From: UBA7672 sp030824255
GTDB taxonomy: Bacteria > Pseudomonadota > Alphaproteobacteria > Caulobacterales > Hyphomonadaceae
Length of the DNA stretch: 64,000 nt
Direction: 5' to 3'
NCBI GenBank assembly: GCA_942493305.1
Contig: OW818686.1
Coordinates: 1,860,001-1,924,000, forward strand
Part shown: positions 16,392 to 25,032 of the stretch, piece after piece
Layout of the letters: the number at the start of each line of letters is the position of its first letter
How positions within the stretch are numbered: position 1 is the stretch's first letter
Notes under the pieces: generated by a model
Database searches by the model: none
Told to the model about the DNA's origin: nothing
The model's input: the letters and a program-made list of their open reading frames with translations, nothing else
Made by a program: the position numbers and the translations under genes

Positions 16392-16438
16392 ACACCGACG
16401 CTCTCGCCCCTCACCAGCCCCGCCACTTCCACAGAGTC

Positions 16439-16461
16439 GTTCTCGGGCTTGTCCCGAGAAC
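16439..16461. repeat. Short hairpin repeat, copy 1
   Basis: GTTCTCGGG (16439-16447) and CCCGAGAAC (16453-16461) form a perfect 9-bp stem with loop CTTGT. A near-identical hairpin is present at 35599-35618, so this is a small dispersed palindromic repeat. Confidence 0.6.
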
Positions 16462-16711
16462 CTCGGTTGCTTCACCATGGGAACTCCCAGCGAGTCCTCC
16501 CCGAAGCCATCAACCGAGATGCTCGGAATGCGCTTCGCTTACCCAAGCATGACGCCGTTGATGTCGCTTACGCTGGTGCGGAATCCACGTCTGTCATTCC
16601 GATCGCGCGCATCGCGTGTGACCCGGAATACAGGGGCCGCGCGCACGGCCTGACCTGACGCGTTTTCAGCGCTCATCGAACCCTCGGCTCCCGGCCGCAG
16701 GGAACGCACCC

Positions 16712-17602
16712 TCATGCCCCGGGTTGCACAATCTCACTCACGCCATATCCTTGGAAGAACAGCGCCGCGCGCAGGTCCGTATGCTGTATGCGCGCCCGCG
16801 TCTCGGCCGCCACGATCGGCTTGGCCTTGTAGGCAATGCCAAGACCTGCCGCGCGGATCATGTCGAGATCGTTCGCCCCATCGCCCAGCGCCACCGCATC
16901 GTCCGCCGTTCCGCCGAACGCCGCGGTCTCCTCCAGCAGCGCTGTCAGCTTCGCTTCACGGCCCAGGATCGGCATCCCAACGGCGCCCGTCAGCGCCGCG
17001 CCATCGTCGATCAGCGTATTGGCGCGATCGGCATGGAAGCCGGACAAGGCGGCAACGCGCGACGTGAAATAGCCAAAGCCGCCAGATACCAGCACGCACC
17101 GCGCCCCGTGAGCTTTCATCGTGGCGACCAGCTCGGTCGCGCCCGAATTCAGCCGCACGCGCTGTTCGTGGCAGGCGGCCAGCGCCTCCAGCTTCAACCC
17201 CTTCAGCATCGCCACGCGCTGGGTGAGGGCGCCGGCAAAATCCAGTTCGCCGCGCATCGCCCGCTCTGTGATGGCCGAAACTTCCGCCTTCAGCCCCGCA
17301 AAGTCCGCCAGCTCATCCAAGCATTCCTGCCCGATGATGGTGGAATCCATGTCCGAAATCAGCAGGCGCTTGCGCCGGTTCGTGGCGGGCGTAATGGCCC
17401 AGTCGGCGGCGGCAGCGGCCGCTTCGGCCTCAAGCCATGCGACCAGGTCCGCACCGCCCGTCACTCTGCGCTCCGAGATACTCCATCCGTTGCCGGAACG
17501 ATCACTGGCCATGCCAGCGCCGCCGGGCGCGGCAGCGGCCAGCCGAACGGCGTCCGCATCGCGTGAAACAAGGGTAAGAACAGGGTTTGTCGTCATGGTC
17601 AT
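16712..17602 (-). CDS. serB: Phosphoserine phosphatase
   Basis: A HAD-superfamily phosphatase that makes L-serine from phosphoserine, the last step of serine synthesis. Motif I DMDSTIIGQECLDELA, motif II SGGFGYFTSRVA and motif IV GDGANDLDM are all intact. The N-terminal about 85 residues before motif I are a divergent ACT-like region, as in proteobacterial SerB. The start is ambiguous: ATG at 17602 or 17596, or a GTG at 17620; none has a strong ribosome site. I chose 17602 (296 aa). It is divergent from miaA, with about 100 bp between them. Confidence 0.93.
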   Translation of the reverse strand: MTMTTNPVLTLVSRDADAVRLAAAAPGGAGMASDRSGNGWSISERRVTGGADLVAWLEAEAAAAAADWAITPATNRRKRLLISDMDSTIIGQECLDELADFAGLKAEVSAITERAMRGELDFAGALTQRVAMLKGLKLEALAACHEQRVRLNSGATELVATMKAHGARCVLVSGGFGYFTSRVAALSGFHADRANTLIDDGAALTGAVGMPILGREAKLTALLEETAAFGGTADDAVALGDGANDLDMIRAAGLGIAYKAKPIVAAETRARIQHTDLRAALFFQGYGVSEIVQPGA

Positions 17603-17704
17603 GGACGTAGCTGGCAGCACGCGTTAGGGCGAACCATGCGCTCTAACAGGCGCTGCGGGCTGGCGTAAACAGCCATCCTCGACTTGAGTAGGTTATAGCA
17701 GGGC

Positions 17705-18628
17705 ATGCGACCCGCCATCCTGATCCATGGGCCGACGGCGAGCGGCAAGACAAAGCTGGCGATCTCCCTCGCGCGCAAGCTCGGGGGCGAGATCATCAAT
17801 GCGGACGCGATGCAGTGCTATCGCGATCTCGATATCCTGACGGCGCGTCCCGACGCGGACGAGCTCACAGCGGCCCCGCACCACCTGTTCGGCCATGTCG
17901 ACGCCGCCGTGCGTCACTCGGTCAGCGCCTGGAGCAAGGAAGCCGTCGCAAGGATCGCGGAGCTGAATGCGGCCGACAAGGTTCCCGTCATCGTGGGCGG
18001 CACGGGCCTCTACCTTATGGCGCTGACGGAGGGCTTGTCCGACATTCCGCACACCGAAGAGCGTTTCCGCGAGCAGGCAAGCGCCATGGTCGAGGCCGAT
18101 ATCGCCGCAGCGTGGGCCCATCTCATCACGCATGATCCGCAGGCGCAGGGCCGTATCGAACCCAATGATCGTCAGCGCATCATCCGCGCGCTCGAAGTGC
18201 TGCTGGGAACCGGCAAGCCGATCTCCGCCTTTCACGGGCAGGCAGCGCCCCTCCTTCCGAAGGGCGCGTGGGTTGGCGTGACGCTGACCCCGCCGCGCGA
18301 AGTGCTCTACGGCCGGATCAATGCGCGTGTGGAGGCCATGATAAACGCTGGCGCCCTGGACGAGGCCCGCCGCCTCTGGGCCCGCAAGCTTGATCCCGCG
18401 CTGCCCGCCATGCGCGCCCACGGTATGCCCGGTTTCTGCGAGCACCTCGATGGCCGAGCCTCCCTGGGCGACGCCGTAGACCGCTGCAAGCGCGACACCC
18501 GCCGCTACGCCAAGCGCCAGATGACCTGGATCGCCCACCAGTTCACCCTCTGGCCGCGCCTTCCCCCCGAAGACCTCAACCTCCGCACCCGCGTGGTCGC
18601 GGACATCTGGGCGGAAGCGCAGATCTGA
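17705..18628 (+). CDS. miaA: tRNA dimethylallyltransferase
   Basis: Transfers a dimethylallyl group to A37 of tRNAs that read codons starting with U. This 307-aa protein has the P-loop HGPTASGKT at residues about 8-16, the DAMQCYRDLDILTARP segment and the GGTGLYLMALTEGL segment typical of MiaA. Length is normal. The neighbouring downstream region is the ilvI leader. In enterobacteria miaA modification affects attenuation of amino acid operons, so its position just before an attenuator is noteworthy, though this may be coincidence. Confidence 0.96.
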   Translation: MRPAILIHGPTASGKTKLAISLARKLGGEIINADAMQCYRDLDILTARPDADELTAAPHHLFGHVDAAVRHSVSAWSKEAVARIAELNAADKVPVIVGGTGLYLMALTEGLSDIPHTEERFREQASAMVEADIAAAWAHLITHDPQAQGRIEPNDRQRIIRALEVLLGTGKPISAFHGQAAPLLPKGAWVGVTLTPPREVLYGRINARVEAMINAGALDEARRLWARKLDPALPAMRAHGMPGFCEHLDGRASLGDAVDRCKRDTRRYAKRQMTWIAHQFTLWPRLPPEDLNLRTRVVADIWAEAQI

Positions 18629-18715
18629 GGTGAAGTTGCGCTGCATGGGCCGATCCCGTGCGCCAAATCCAAACCTCCCAAATTTCACGGGTCAAATCTT
18701 GCCCGGCCATCCCCG

Positions 18716-18744
18716 TTGACGCTGTGCCCGTGAAACGGTATGCC
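18716..18744 (+). promoter_or_regulatory. Predicted sigma70-type promoter of the ilv leader
   Basis: TTGACG at 18716-18721 and TATGCC at 18739-18744 are separated by 17 bp. This would start transcription near 18751, about 25 nt before the leader peptide ATG. Spacing and -35 match are good and the -10 is moderate. Confidence 0.55.
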
Positions 18745-18774
18745 CTTTACACTGCGTTCAACGGAGAAAACGCC

Positions 18775-18831
18775 ATGTCCGGGAGCCTCAATGGCCTCGT
18801 ACTCGTAATTGGATCGCCGCCGGCCCGGTAA
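18775..18831 (+). CDS. ilv operon leader peptide (attenuation)
   Basis: An 18-codon reading frame with a good ribosome site (GGAG, 18763-18767) sits between the predicted promoter and a strong terminator upstream of ilvI. The peptide is MSGSLNGLVLVIGSPPAR. Its core has three Leu, two Val and one Ile in eight residues, the three end products of this pathway. That composition, the position and the downstream terminator are the hallmarks of ribosome-mediated attenuation: scarcity of branched-chain aminoacyl-tRNA would stall the ribosome and prevent terminator formation. It has no expected function as a peptide. Confidence 0.78.
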   Translation: MSGSLNGLVLVIGSPPAR

Positions 18832-18890
18832 CACCGGGGACCGAACGGCGATGCACGAAATCAAAGGGCCCCTGTGGCCCTTTTTCTTTT
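18813..18890 (+). terminator. Attenuator structures and intrinsic terminator before ilvI
   Basis: The terminator is AAAGGGCC (18863-18870), loop CCTGT, GGCCCTTT (18876-18883), followed by TTCTTTT. Upstream, ATCGCCG (18813-18819) can pair with CGGCGAT (18846-18852), a hairpin that starts inside the leader peptide. An alternative pairing of GGCCC (18822-18826) with GGGCC (18866-18870) would break the terminator. These mutually exclusive folds fit the attenuation model; energies were not computed. Confidence 0.75.
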
Positions 18891-18923
18891 CCCCAAACCT
18901 GACCCACACTGACGAGCGGCGAG

Positions 18924-20714
18924 ATGGACGGAAACACCAAGATGGACACGCAACCCCAGCAAGCGGGCGAGCACGAAATCCTGACAGGCGCCGAGATCGT
19001 ACTCCGCGCGCTGGCGGACCAGGGCGTCGACACGATTTTCGGCTATCCGGGCGGCGCCGTCCTGCCGATCTATGACGCAATCTACGCGCAGCAGCAGGTG
19101 CGCCACGTCCTCGTCCGCCACGAGCAGGGGGCAGGGCACATGGCGGAGGGGTATGCCCGCTCCACCGGCAAATGCGGCGTTGCGCTCGCCACATCAGGCC
19201 CCGGCGCGACCAACATGGTGACGCCGCTCGCCGACGCGCTGATGGATTCCATCCCGATGGTCTGCTTCACCGGCCAGGTGCCGACGCATCTCATCGGCTC
19301 GGACGGTTTCCAGGAAGCCGACACTGTCGGCATCACCCGCTCCTGCACCAAGCACAACTATCTGGTCCGCGACGTGAACGATCTCGCGCGCATCATCCAC
19401 GAGGCATTCTACATCGCGACGTCCGGCCGTCCCGGGCCGGTTGTGATCGACATCCCCAAGAACGTCCAGTTCGCCAAGGGCAAGTATATCGGCCCGAAAG
19501 CGATCGAGCATCGCACCTATCATCCGCGCACCGAGCCGCAGGACAGCCGCATCGCGGAAGCTGTGGCGCTTATGGCCAGCGCAAAGCGCCCGATCATCTA
19601 CTCGGGCGGCGGCGTTATCAATTCGGGTCCGGCGGCCTCCGAAGCGCTGCGCGCGCTGGCAAAGGCGACAGGCTGGCCTGTCACCTCCACCCTGATGGGC
19701 CTCGGCGCCTTTCCGGCCTCCGATCCGCAATGGATGGGCATGCTGGGCATGCACGGCTCGTTCGAGGCGAACAACGCCATGCACGATTGCGACGTCATGC
19801 TGTGCGTGGGCGCCCGTTTCGACGATCGCGTCACCGGCCGCCTCGACGCTTTCTCGCCGAACTCCAAGAAGATCCACATCGATATCGATCCGTCCTCGAT
19901 CAACAAGAACGTCCGCGTCGATGTTCCGATCGTGGCCGACTGCGGCAAGGCGCTGAAGGCGCTCACCGCCGGCTGGAACCGCAAGATCGACAAGAAGCCA
20001 GACCTGTCGGCATGGTGGAAACAGATCGACACCTGGCGCGCCCGCAAGGGCTTCGCCTATCCGGCGTCCAGGACGCTCATCAAGCCGCAATACGCGATCG
20101 AGCGGCTGTATGAGCTGACGAAGAACCGCAATACCTACATCACGACCGAAGTGGGCCAGCATCAGATGTGGGCCGCGCAATTCTATCACTTCGAGGAGCC
20201 GAACCGCTGGATGACATCGGGCGGTCTGGGCACTATGGGCTATGGCCTGCCGGCCGCCATCGGCGTGCAGGCGGCGCACCCCGATGCACTGGTGATCGAC
20301 ATCGCGGGCGACGCCTCCGTGCAGATGACGATGCAGGAGATGTCGACCGCCATCCAGTTCAACCTGCCGGTCAAGATCTTCATCCTCAACAATGAATGGA
20401 TGGGCATGGTGCGCCAGTGGCAGCAGCTGCTGCATGGCGAGAGGTATTCGCATTCCTATTCCGAAAGCCTGCCGGACTTCGTGAAGCTGGCCGAAGCCTA
20501 TGGCGGGCATGGCATCCGCTGTGATCATCCGGACCAGCTCGACGCTGCGATCATGGAGATGATCGAGACGCCGAAACCGGTGCTCTTCGATTGCCGCGTC
20601 GAAAAGGCCGAGAACTGCTTCCCGATGATCCCGTCGGGGGCAGCTCACAACGAGATGATCCTGGGCAAGATCACGGGTGATGAAATCGGCGAAGCTGGAA
20701 AGATGCTGGTCTAG
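18924..20714 (+). CDS. ilvI: Acetolactate synthase large subunit
   Basis: ThDP-, FAD- and Mg-dependent catalytic subunit of acetohydroxyacid synthase, the first shared step of valine, leucine and isoleucine synthesis. At 596 aa the length is normal. Visible landmarks are GYPGGAVLPIYDA, the catalytic Glu in VRHEQGAGHMAEGYAR, the GARFDDRVTG loop and the ThDP/Mg region GDASVQMTMQEM through NNEWMGMVRQWQ. It is preceded by the leader and terminator at 18775-18890. The regulatory subunit ilvH follows only after two unrelated genes. Confidence 0.97.
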   Translation: MDGNTKMDTQPQQAGEHEILTGAEIVLRALADQGVDTIFGYPGGAVLPIYDAIYAQQQVRHVLVRHEQGAGHMAEGYARSTGKCGVALATSGPGATNMVTPLADALMDSIPMVCFTGQVPTHLIGSDGFQEADTVGITRSCTKHNYLVRDVNDLARIIHEAFYIATSGRPGPVVIDIPKNVQFAKGKYIGPKAIEHRTYHPRTEPQDSRIAEAVALMASAKRPIIYSGGGVINSGPAASEALRALAKATGWPVTSTLMGLGAFPASDPQWMGMLGMHGSFEANNAMHDCDVMLCVGARFDDRVTGRLDAFSPNSKKIHIDIDPSSINKNVRVDVPIVADCGKALKALTAGWNRKIDKKPDLSAWWKQIDTWRARKGFAYPASRTLIKPQYAIERLYELTKNRNTYITTEVGQHQMWAAQFYHFEEPNRWMTSGGLGTMGYGLPAAIGVQAAHPDALVIDIAGDASVQMTMQEMSTAIQFNLPVKIFILNNEWMGMVRQWQQLLHGERYSHSYSESLPDFVKLAEAYGGHGIRCDHPDQLDAAIMEMIETPKPVLFDCRVEKAENCFPMIPSGAAHNEMILGKITGDEIGEAGKMLV

Positions 20715-20735
20715 GCGGCCCACAAGGAGGGGAGC

Positions 20736-21503
20736 ATGCGCTCCAGACGGCCAACAGTTCTGGTGCTGCAACGGGACGAAGACGCCCGGAGCGATTTCAT
20801 GGCTCTGGTCGGCGATACCGGCGTCATTGTGCGCTATCCGGACTGCGTTGTGGATGCGCTTGAATGGGTTGCCACTGGCGAGGTGGACGCCATCGTCTGT
20901 GACGGCGTACTCGACGGGATGACCCATGCGGCGTTTGTCAGCCAGCTTCGTCTTGTCACCATGACCACCTCCATCGTTTGCCTGCAGGATGGGGATTGGC
21001 CCGAGACCGGCGAGATCGTCGAAGACTGGCGCACCCGCGTCCTGCCGCGCTCGTTCGCGCCGGAGCGCTTGATCGAAACGCTGCGCGCCGCATGTCAGCC
21101 GGTCGATCGCTGGATGGCGGCGTGGACCAACGGCAAGCGCGCCCTGGTGCTGCAGGATGAAGACAGCATTGCGCGCATCATGCGCCACCATCTCGCCGCG
21201 CAGTGCATCCCGGCGGACGTCACAGACCTTGGCCAGGAAGCAATCGATCTGGCGCGCACAAACGCCTACGATGTCATGGTCATAGACGACGCCGTCGGCG
21301 ACATGTCCGGATACGATGTCATCAGGGATATCCGCTCTTACAACACGGCGACGCCGATCTACTACGTGTCCACCTCGCAGGATCTGTTCGGCGCTCGTGC
21401 GCTGCAGCTCGGCGCCGATGGCCTCATCCAGTATGGCGGTTCGTGGCCCAACCAGTTCGCCGATATTGGCAAGATCGTCTGGCGCGGAAGGAAAGCTGCA
21501 TGA
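20736..21503 (+). CDS. Tandem receiver-domain protein inside the ilv operon
   Basis: The 255-aa protein starts at the ATG at 20736 behind AAGGAGG. Two receiver-like domains are present, at about residues 6-115 and 132-248, with no output domain. REC1 has QRDED and VCDGVLDGM, but Arg stands where the conserved Lys is expected. REC2 has an acidic pocket (QDEDS), phosphoacceptor region VIDDAVGDMSG and YVSTS, but the usual Lys-Pro is replaced by IQYGG. At least one domain may therefore be a pseudo-receiver. It sits 21 bp after ilvI and overlaps the next gene by ATGA, so it belongs to the operon. Function unknown; it resembles single-domain adaptor response regulators. Confidence 0.8.
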   Translation: MRSRRPTVLVLQRDEDARSDFMALVGDTGVIVRYPDCVVDALEWVATGEVDAIVCDGVLDGMTHAAFVSQLRLVTMTTSIVCLQDGDWPETGEIVEDWRTRVLPRSFAPERLIETLRAACQPVDRWMAAWTNGKRALVLQDEDSIARIMRHHLAAQCIPADVTDLGQEAIDLARTNAYDVMVIDDAVGDMSGYDVIRDIRSYNTATPIYYVSTSQDLFGARALQLGADGLIQYGGSWPNQFADIGKIVWRGRKAA

Positions 21504-22063
21504 AGCGCCTTGTCATTCTTGCCGTTCTCGCGCTTGCGGCGTGCGATCCCGCGCCGGCCGCGCCAGAGCTTGATGGCGCGCCGGAACTCGACGGGGCGCC
21601 CGCCACTCCGGATACGCCAGCCGTGCTCGAAGGCGGGGGGGCGTCCGCGCCGGACGCCATCCTGCCTGGCGTCATCGGCATTGTGCCGCCCATGGGCATG
21701 CAGGCCATCGACGCCTGCGAGACCGTGATCGCCGCCGACTACACCAACCCGCCGAAGATGACCTGCTTCCTTTTCCAGACCGAGGATTTTGAAGAAGGCC
21801 AGCTCGACGCAGGCTTCATCGTTGCGATGTCCGACGCCGGCTGGAACTTCATCCGCGCGCAAGGCAGCGAGCATTATTTCGAGCGCCCTCGCACCGGAAC
21901 GGACTGCGCTGAGACCGCGGCCGTATCGGCTGTAAGGGATCGCCTGCAGGCAGTGGTCGATCATGCCGGCGCCGGAAAACCTGCCGGGCGCGCTGTATGG
22001 CAGGCCTACGCCATCCCCGCCTCAACCCGTGAAGCCTGCGGCGCTGACCGCATGAAGCCCTGA
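21500..22063 (+). CDS. Putative lipoprotein inside the ilv operon
   Basis: The 187-aa product begins at the ATG at 21500, overlapping the receiver gene stop (ATGA). Its signal peptide ends in LALAAC (lipobox Ala-Ala-Cys). A low-complexity segment follows with an imperfect repeat (PELDGAP twice), then a domain with four cysteines (DACETV, MTCFLF, TDCAET, EACGAD) that could form two disulfides. I do not recognise the domain. Its link to amino acid synthesis is not obvious; it may just share transcription. Confidence 0.72.
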   Translation: MKRLVILAVLALAACDPAPAAPELDGAPELDGAPATPDTPAVLEGGGASAPDAILPGVIGIVPPMGMQAIDACETVIAADYTNPPKMTCFLFQTEDFEEGQLDAGFIVAMSDAGWNFIRAQGSEHYFERPRTGTDCAETAAVSAVRDRLQAVVDHAGAGKPAGRAVWQAYAIPASTREACGADRMKP

Positions 22064-22079
22064 CCAGAAAGCAACGCCA

Positions 22080-22670
22080 GTGACACGCACGTCCCGCACC
22101 AGAGCTCCCGCGAAGAACGGCGTCCGCGACGACCCCGCCTCCGCCTACGACATGACGCATGCCGATGAGGGCATCGAACGCCGCACGCTCGCCTGCATCG
22201 TCGACAACGAGCCGGGTGTCCTCGCCCGCGTGGTCGGGCTCTTTTCCGCGCGCGGTTACAACATTGAATCCCTCACGGTCGCCGAGATCGACCGCAACGC
22301 CCACCAGTCGCGCATCACCATCGTCACGTCTGGAACCAATCACGTTCTGGAGCAGATCGAGCAGCAGCTTCTGCGTCTCGTACCCGTCGCCAAGGTGATC
22401 GACGTGACAAACTCCTCCGGCGGCATCGAGCGCGAGCTGGCGCTGGTGAAGGTCGCGGGCACGGGCGAGCACCGGGTCGAGGCGCTGCGCATCTCCGAAA
22501 TCTTCCGCGCCCACGTGGTCGACACCACGAATGAGAGCTTCATCTTCGAGCTCACGGGCGCGAGCTCCAAGATCGATCAGTTCACCGAACTGATGCGCCC
22601 GCTGGGCCTTGTCGAGGTCTCGCGCACGGGCGTCTTGTCCATCCAGAGGGGGAAGGAAAAGGCAGAATGA
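22080..22670 (+). CDS. ilvH: Acetolactate synthase small (regulatory) subunit
   Basis: The regulatory subunit confers valine feedback inhibition on the synthase. An N-terminal ACT domain is clear (TLACIVDNEPGVLARVVGLF and ARGYNIESLTV), followed by the C-terminal ALS_ss region (GIERELALVKV, VDTTNESFIFELTG, GLVEVSRTGVLSI). From the GTG at 22080 it is 196 aa; the ATG at 22152 would give 172 aa, nearer the usual length, but neither start has a strong ribosome site. Separated from ilvI by 1.3 kb and two genes. Its stop overlaps the next gene (ATGA). Confidence 0.95.
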   Translation: MTRTSRTRAPAKNGVRDDPASAYDMTHADEGIERRTLACIVDNEPGVLARVVGLFSARGYNIESLTVAEIDRNAHQSRITIVTSGTNHVLEQIEQQLLRLVPVAKVIDVTNSSGGIERELALVKVAGTGEHRVEALRISEIFRAHVVDTTNESFIFELTGASSKIDQFTELMRPLGLVEVSRTGVLSIQRGKEKAE

Positions 22671-23209
22671 CCACCGCAATCAAGAGGCATCCCTATCGCG
22701 CGGCCTTTGCAGCCATGCTCATCGCGCTTGTCGTGGCCTGCTCCGGCTCCACCGATGTCGGACTTACAGTCGATGTTGGCGCGTCGCCGGAAAAGACGCT
22801 CGAAGCCGCCATGCAGGCCGACCGCGATTTTGCCGCCATGGCCAAGGCAGAAGGCCCGAAGGCCGCCTTCCTCAAATACATGCACCCGACCGACAGCCAG
22901 TTCCTGCAGCCTGGCGTGGTAGTGCAGGGCGCCGAGGCGATTGCCGGCGGCTTCAGCGGCTCGCCGCCTGATTTCGCGATCGCCTGGTCGCCCGATGGCG
23001 GCCGTGGCGCGGCCTCCGGCGATCTTGCCGTCACCACCGGCCTCTATACCATCAGCGTCGGCGTGCAGACGATCGAGAAGGGTCGGTACGTAACGGTCTG
23101 GAACAAGGACGCAGCGGGCGAGCTCAAGGCCACGATGGACATGAGCGTGCCCGACCCGTTGTCGCCCCTGACGCCGCCCGCGCCCGATCCGGAAGGGCGT
23201 CCGGGCTAG
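22667..23209 (+). CDS. Lipoprotein with SnoaL/DUF4440-like domain
   Basis: This 180-aa product has a lipoprotein-type signal (lipobox VVAC after a hydrophobic stretch). The domain that follows has the layout of small cone-shaped NTF2-like folds: a helical start (LEAAMQADRDFAAMAKAEG), GAEAIAGGFSG and late strands with GRYVTVWNKDAAGELKATMD. That pattern resembles SnoaL/DUF4440 proteins; ligand and reaction are unknown. It starts by ATGA overlap with ilvH and ends sharing the CTAG with the convergent membrane-protein gene. Confidence 0.7.
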   Translation: MTTAIKRHPYRAAFAAMLIALVVACSGSTDVGLTVDVGASPEKTLEAAMQADRDFAAMAKAEGPKAAFLKYMHPTDSQFLQPGVVVQGAEAIAGGFSGSPPDFAIAWSPDGGRGAASGDLAVTTGLYTISVGVQTIEKGRYVTVWNKDAAGELKATMDMSVPDPLSPLTPPAPDPEGRPG

Positions 23210-24843
23210 CTCAGTCCGTCACGCACGTCCCAGATCTGCGAGTGGACCCAGCCCGTCTGCCATTCGAAGATAGGCTTCTCGCAGACCGTCTCGTGCAGGC
23301 GCGAGACACGCGCGCCGCCCTGCAGCGGTTCGAGAAGTTCAACGCACCCTTCAATGTGCGCCTCGTCGATCGAGGTTATGTAGTAGTCGACGCCCTGGCG
23401 TTGCAGCGAGGCATAGATCGAACCACCGGCCTTGAGCTCTTCCAGATAGGTCTCGTCATTCACCAACCCTTCGAGCTGCGTGACGGAGCCGGGAATGAGG
23501 AAGCCCGCCGTGCCCCCGCCATCGCCGATTGCGTAGTGGCCCGGATGGGCAAGTGCGAAATCCCGCAGCGGCAGGACGCGGGTGAAAAGATCATTGCTGA
23601 CCGAAGGCGGGCTGCGCAGCATCCAGATATTCGCCTTCAGGCTGAACGCCAGCAGCAGACCGCACAGTACCGGCGCGGTCCAGCGCGACAGCGGCGCGAA
23701 TTTCAATGGCGTCCGCCGCATGACGGCATCGGCGAGAAATCCGGCGCTGATCGCGCCTGTCAGCATCAGCGGGAAGAAATACCAGGGCCAGAGTTTCCAG
23801 TCGCTCGTCAGCGCCGCCTGCAGATGGAAGAACACCACGCCGAGAACAAGCAGCAGGAACCCGATCCCCGCCTGCGTCGCCCGCAGGCGTTTCAGCGACA
23901 GCACCACAACCGCCCCGCCAAGCGTCAGCAACCCGACGCCGACGGGGGAGATGAAGTAGTTCAGGTTGGACGTGGCGAAGAACGTCCGGATGGACGTGTC
24001 TGAAAGGCCGAACGGCGCGCCCTCGATCATCAGGCGCTTGGCCTGGCCGGAGATCGGCATCGCATGGCCGAACACCATGATGTTCATGACCAGATAGATT
24101 GCCAGCGGGATGAAGGCGGCGATCGCCGGCGCCAGCTTCAGCGTCTCGACGAGACCGTGCCTGCGGATCAGAAGCGCCGTGATGCCAAGGCCAAGCGGCG
24201 CAAACACCACAACCATGTCGAGGCGCGAGAGGATGCAGGCGCACAGCAGTCCCGCCGCGATGAAAGCCTTGCGCTGGTCAGGCAGTTCGCACAGCTGCCA
24301 GGCGGACAGCAGCAGCATGGGGACCAGTGGCGCGAGCAGGGCGATCTCCATGCCGTTCGCGCCCCAGATCGTCAGGGCGACGCCATAGACGGTTGCTCCC
24401 GTCATCAGGCCGGCAGGGGAGAGAAGTCCCGCGCTGATTGCCTTTTTCCCGAGCGCCGCAAAGGCGATCACGCCACCCACGACCAGGGCGGCCTGAACCA
24501 GGAAGATGCTGATGAAGAAGGCGGCGGAATGAACGCCGAAAACCGTGGCGAGCGAGGTGCAGACCAGCATCCATAGCGGGTGGTAACCATTGGACAGGGT
24601 CGCGCCGTCAAAGGTCGACTGTCCCGTTTGCGCGAGATTTTCGGCAATCACCGCGTAATAGAAAAAGTCATCCTCGACCCAGGCAGCATAGCCGAATTCG
24701 CCCTGCGCCAGCGGGAAAAACACGATGAAACGCAGGGCGGTGAGCACCGCCACACACGTCAGCGAGACCGTCAAAATGCCGTCCGGAAGGGCCAGAAAGC
24801 GCGACAGAAGCGACCGTCTGACCACGGGAATGGTGCTATCCAT
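23206..24843 (-). CDS. GT-C-like polytopic membrane protein (putative glycosyltransferase)
   Basis: A 545-aa protein from the ATG at 24843 (an ATG at 24903 is in frame; neither has a clear ribosome site) with about eleven hydrophobic segments and a C-terminal soluble part of about 130 residues. The first loop after helix 1 contains WVEDDFFYYAVIAENLAQTG and SNGYHPLWM. An acidic motif of this kind in the first periplasmic loop is characteristic of GT-C family lipid-linked sugar transferases. The substrate is unknown. It is convergent with the ilv operon and divergent from ilvC. Confidence 0.7.
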   Translation of the reverse strand: MDSTIPVVRRSLLSRFLALPDGILTVSLTCVAVLTALRFIVFFPLAQGEFGYAAWVEDDFFYYAVIAENLAQTGQSTFDGATLSNGYHPLWMLVCTSLATVFGVHSAAFFISIFLVQAALVVGGVIAFAALGKKAISAGLLSPAGLMTGATVYGVALTIWGANGMEIALLAPLVPMLLLSAWQLCELPDQRKAFIAAGLLCACILSRLDMVVVFAPLGLGITALLIRRHGLVETLKLAPAIAAFIPLAIYLVMNIMVFGHAMPISGQAKRLMIEGAPFGLSDTSIRTFFATSNLNYFISPVGVGLLTLGGAVVVLSLKRLRATQAGIGFLLLVLGVVFFHLQAALTSDWKLWPWYFFPLMLTGAISAGFLADAVMRRTPLKFAPLSRWTAPVLCGLLLAFSLKANIWMLRSPPSVSNDLFTRVLPLRDFALAHPGHYAIGDGGGTAGFLIPGSVTQLEGLVNDETYLEELKAGGSIYASLQRQGVDYYITSIDEAHIEGCVELLEPLQGGARVSRLHETVCEKPIFEWQTGWVHSQIWDVRDGLS

Positions 24844-25032
24844 GGTCACGACAGGGCCTTGCGCTGAACAGTTTGGGGGAAAGCCTTGCAATCGATAGGC
24901 CATGAAAGTGAAATTTCACCTTCATGAAGCGCGCGGACGCAGCTCTGTGCCTTGCATTGGCAGGGTAGATTCTGCCTTGCGGAAGCCTGCCGTTCACGTA
25001 TTGACCGGCCGAGTCCTGAAAGTGAGACCGAC

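Larger units (their letters stand above)
16071..16711. repeat. Gene-free cluster of palindromic repeats
   Basis: I see no credible gene in 641 bp. It holds a half copy of the REP-like element (16350-16391) and the GTTCTCGGG/CCCGAGAAC hairpin (16439-16461). A longer imperfect inverted repeat with CATCAAC/GTTGATG ends lies at about 16507-16566, and an ATTCCG...CGGAAT dyad near 16595-16631. Such palindromes collect between convergent genes, and this region separates the protease gene from the convergent serB. Confidence 0.65.

Noticed and set aside
19194..21191. 665-aa minus-strand open frame opposite ilvI
   Set aside because: Antisense of ilvI with shadow composition; ilvI motifs are complete on the plus strand.
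24924..24968. A 14-aa frame before ilvC (MKRADAALCLALAG) with three Leu, a possible third attenuation leader
   Set aside because: Only three Leu, no Val or Ile, no ribosome site, and no terminator or alternative hairpins before ilvC.
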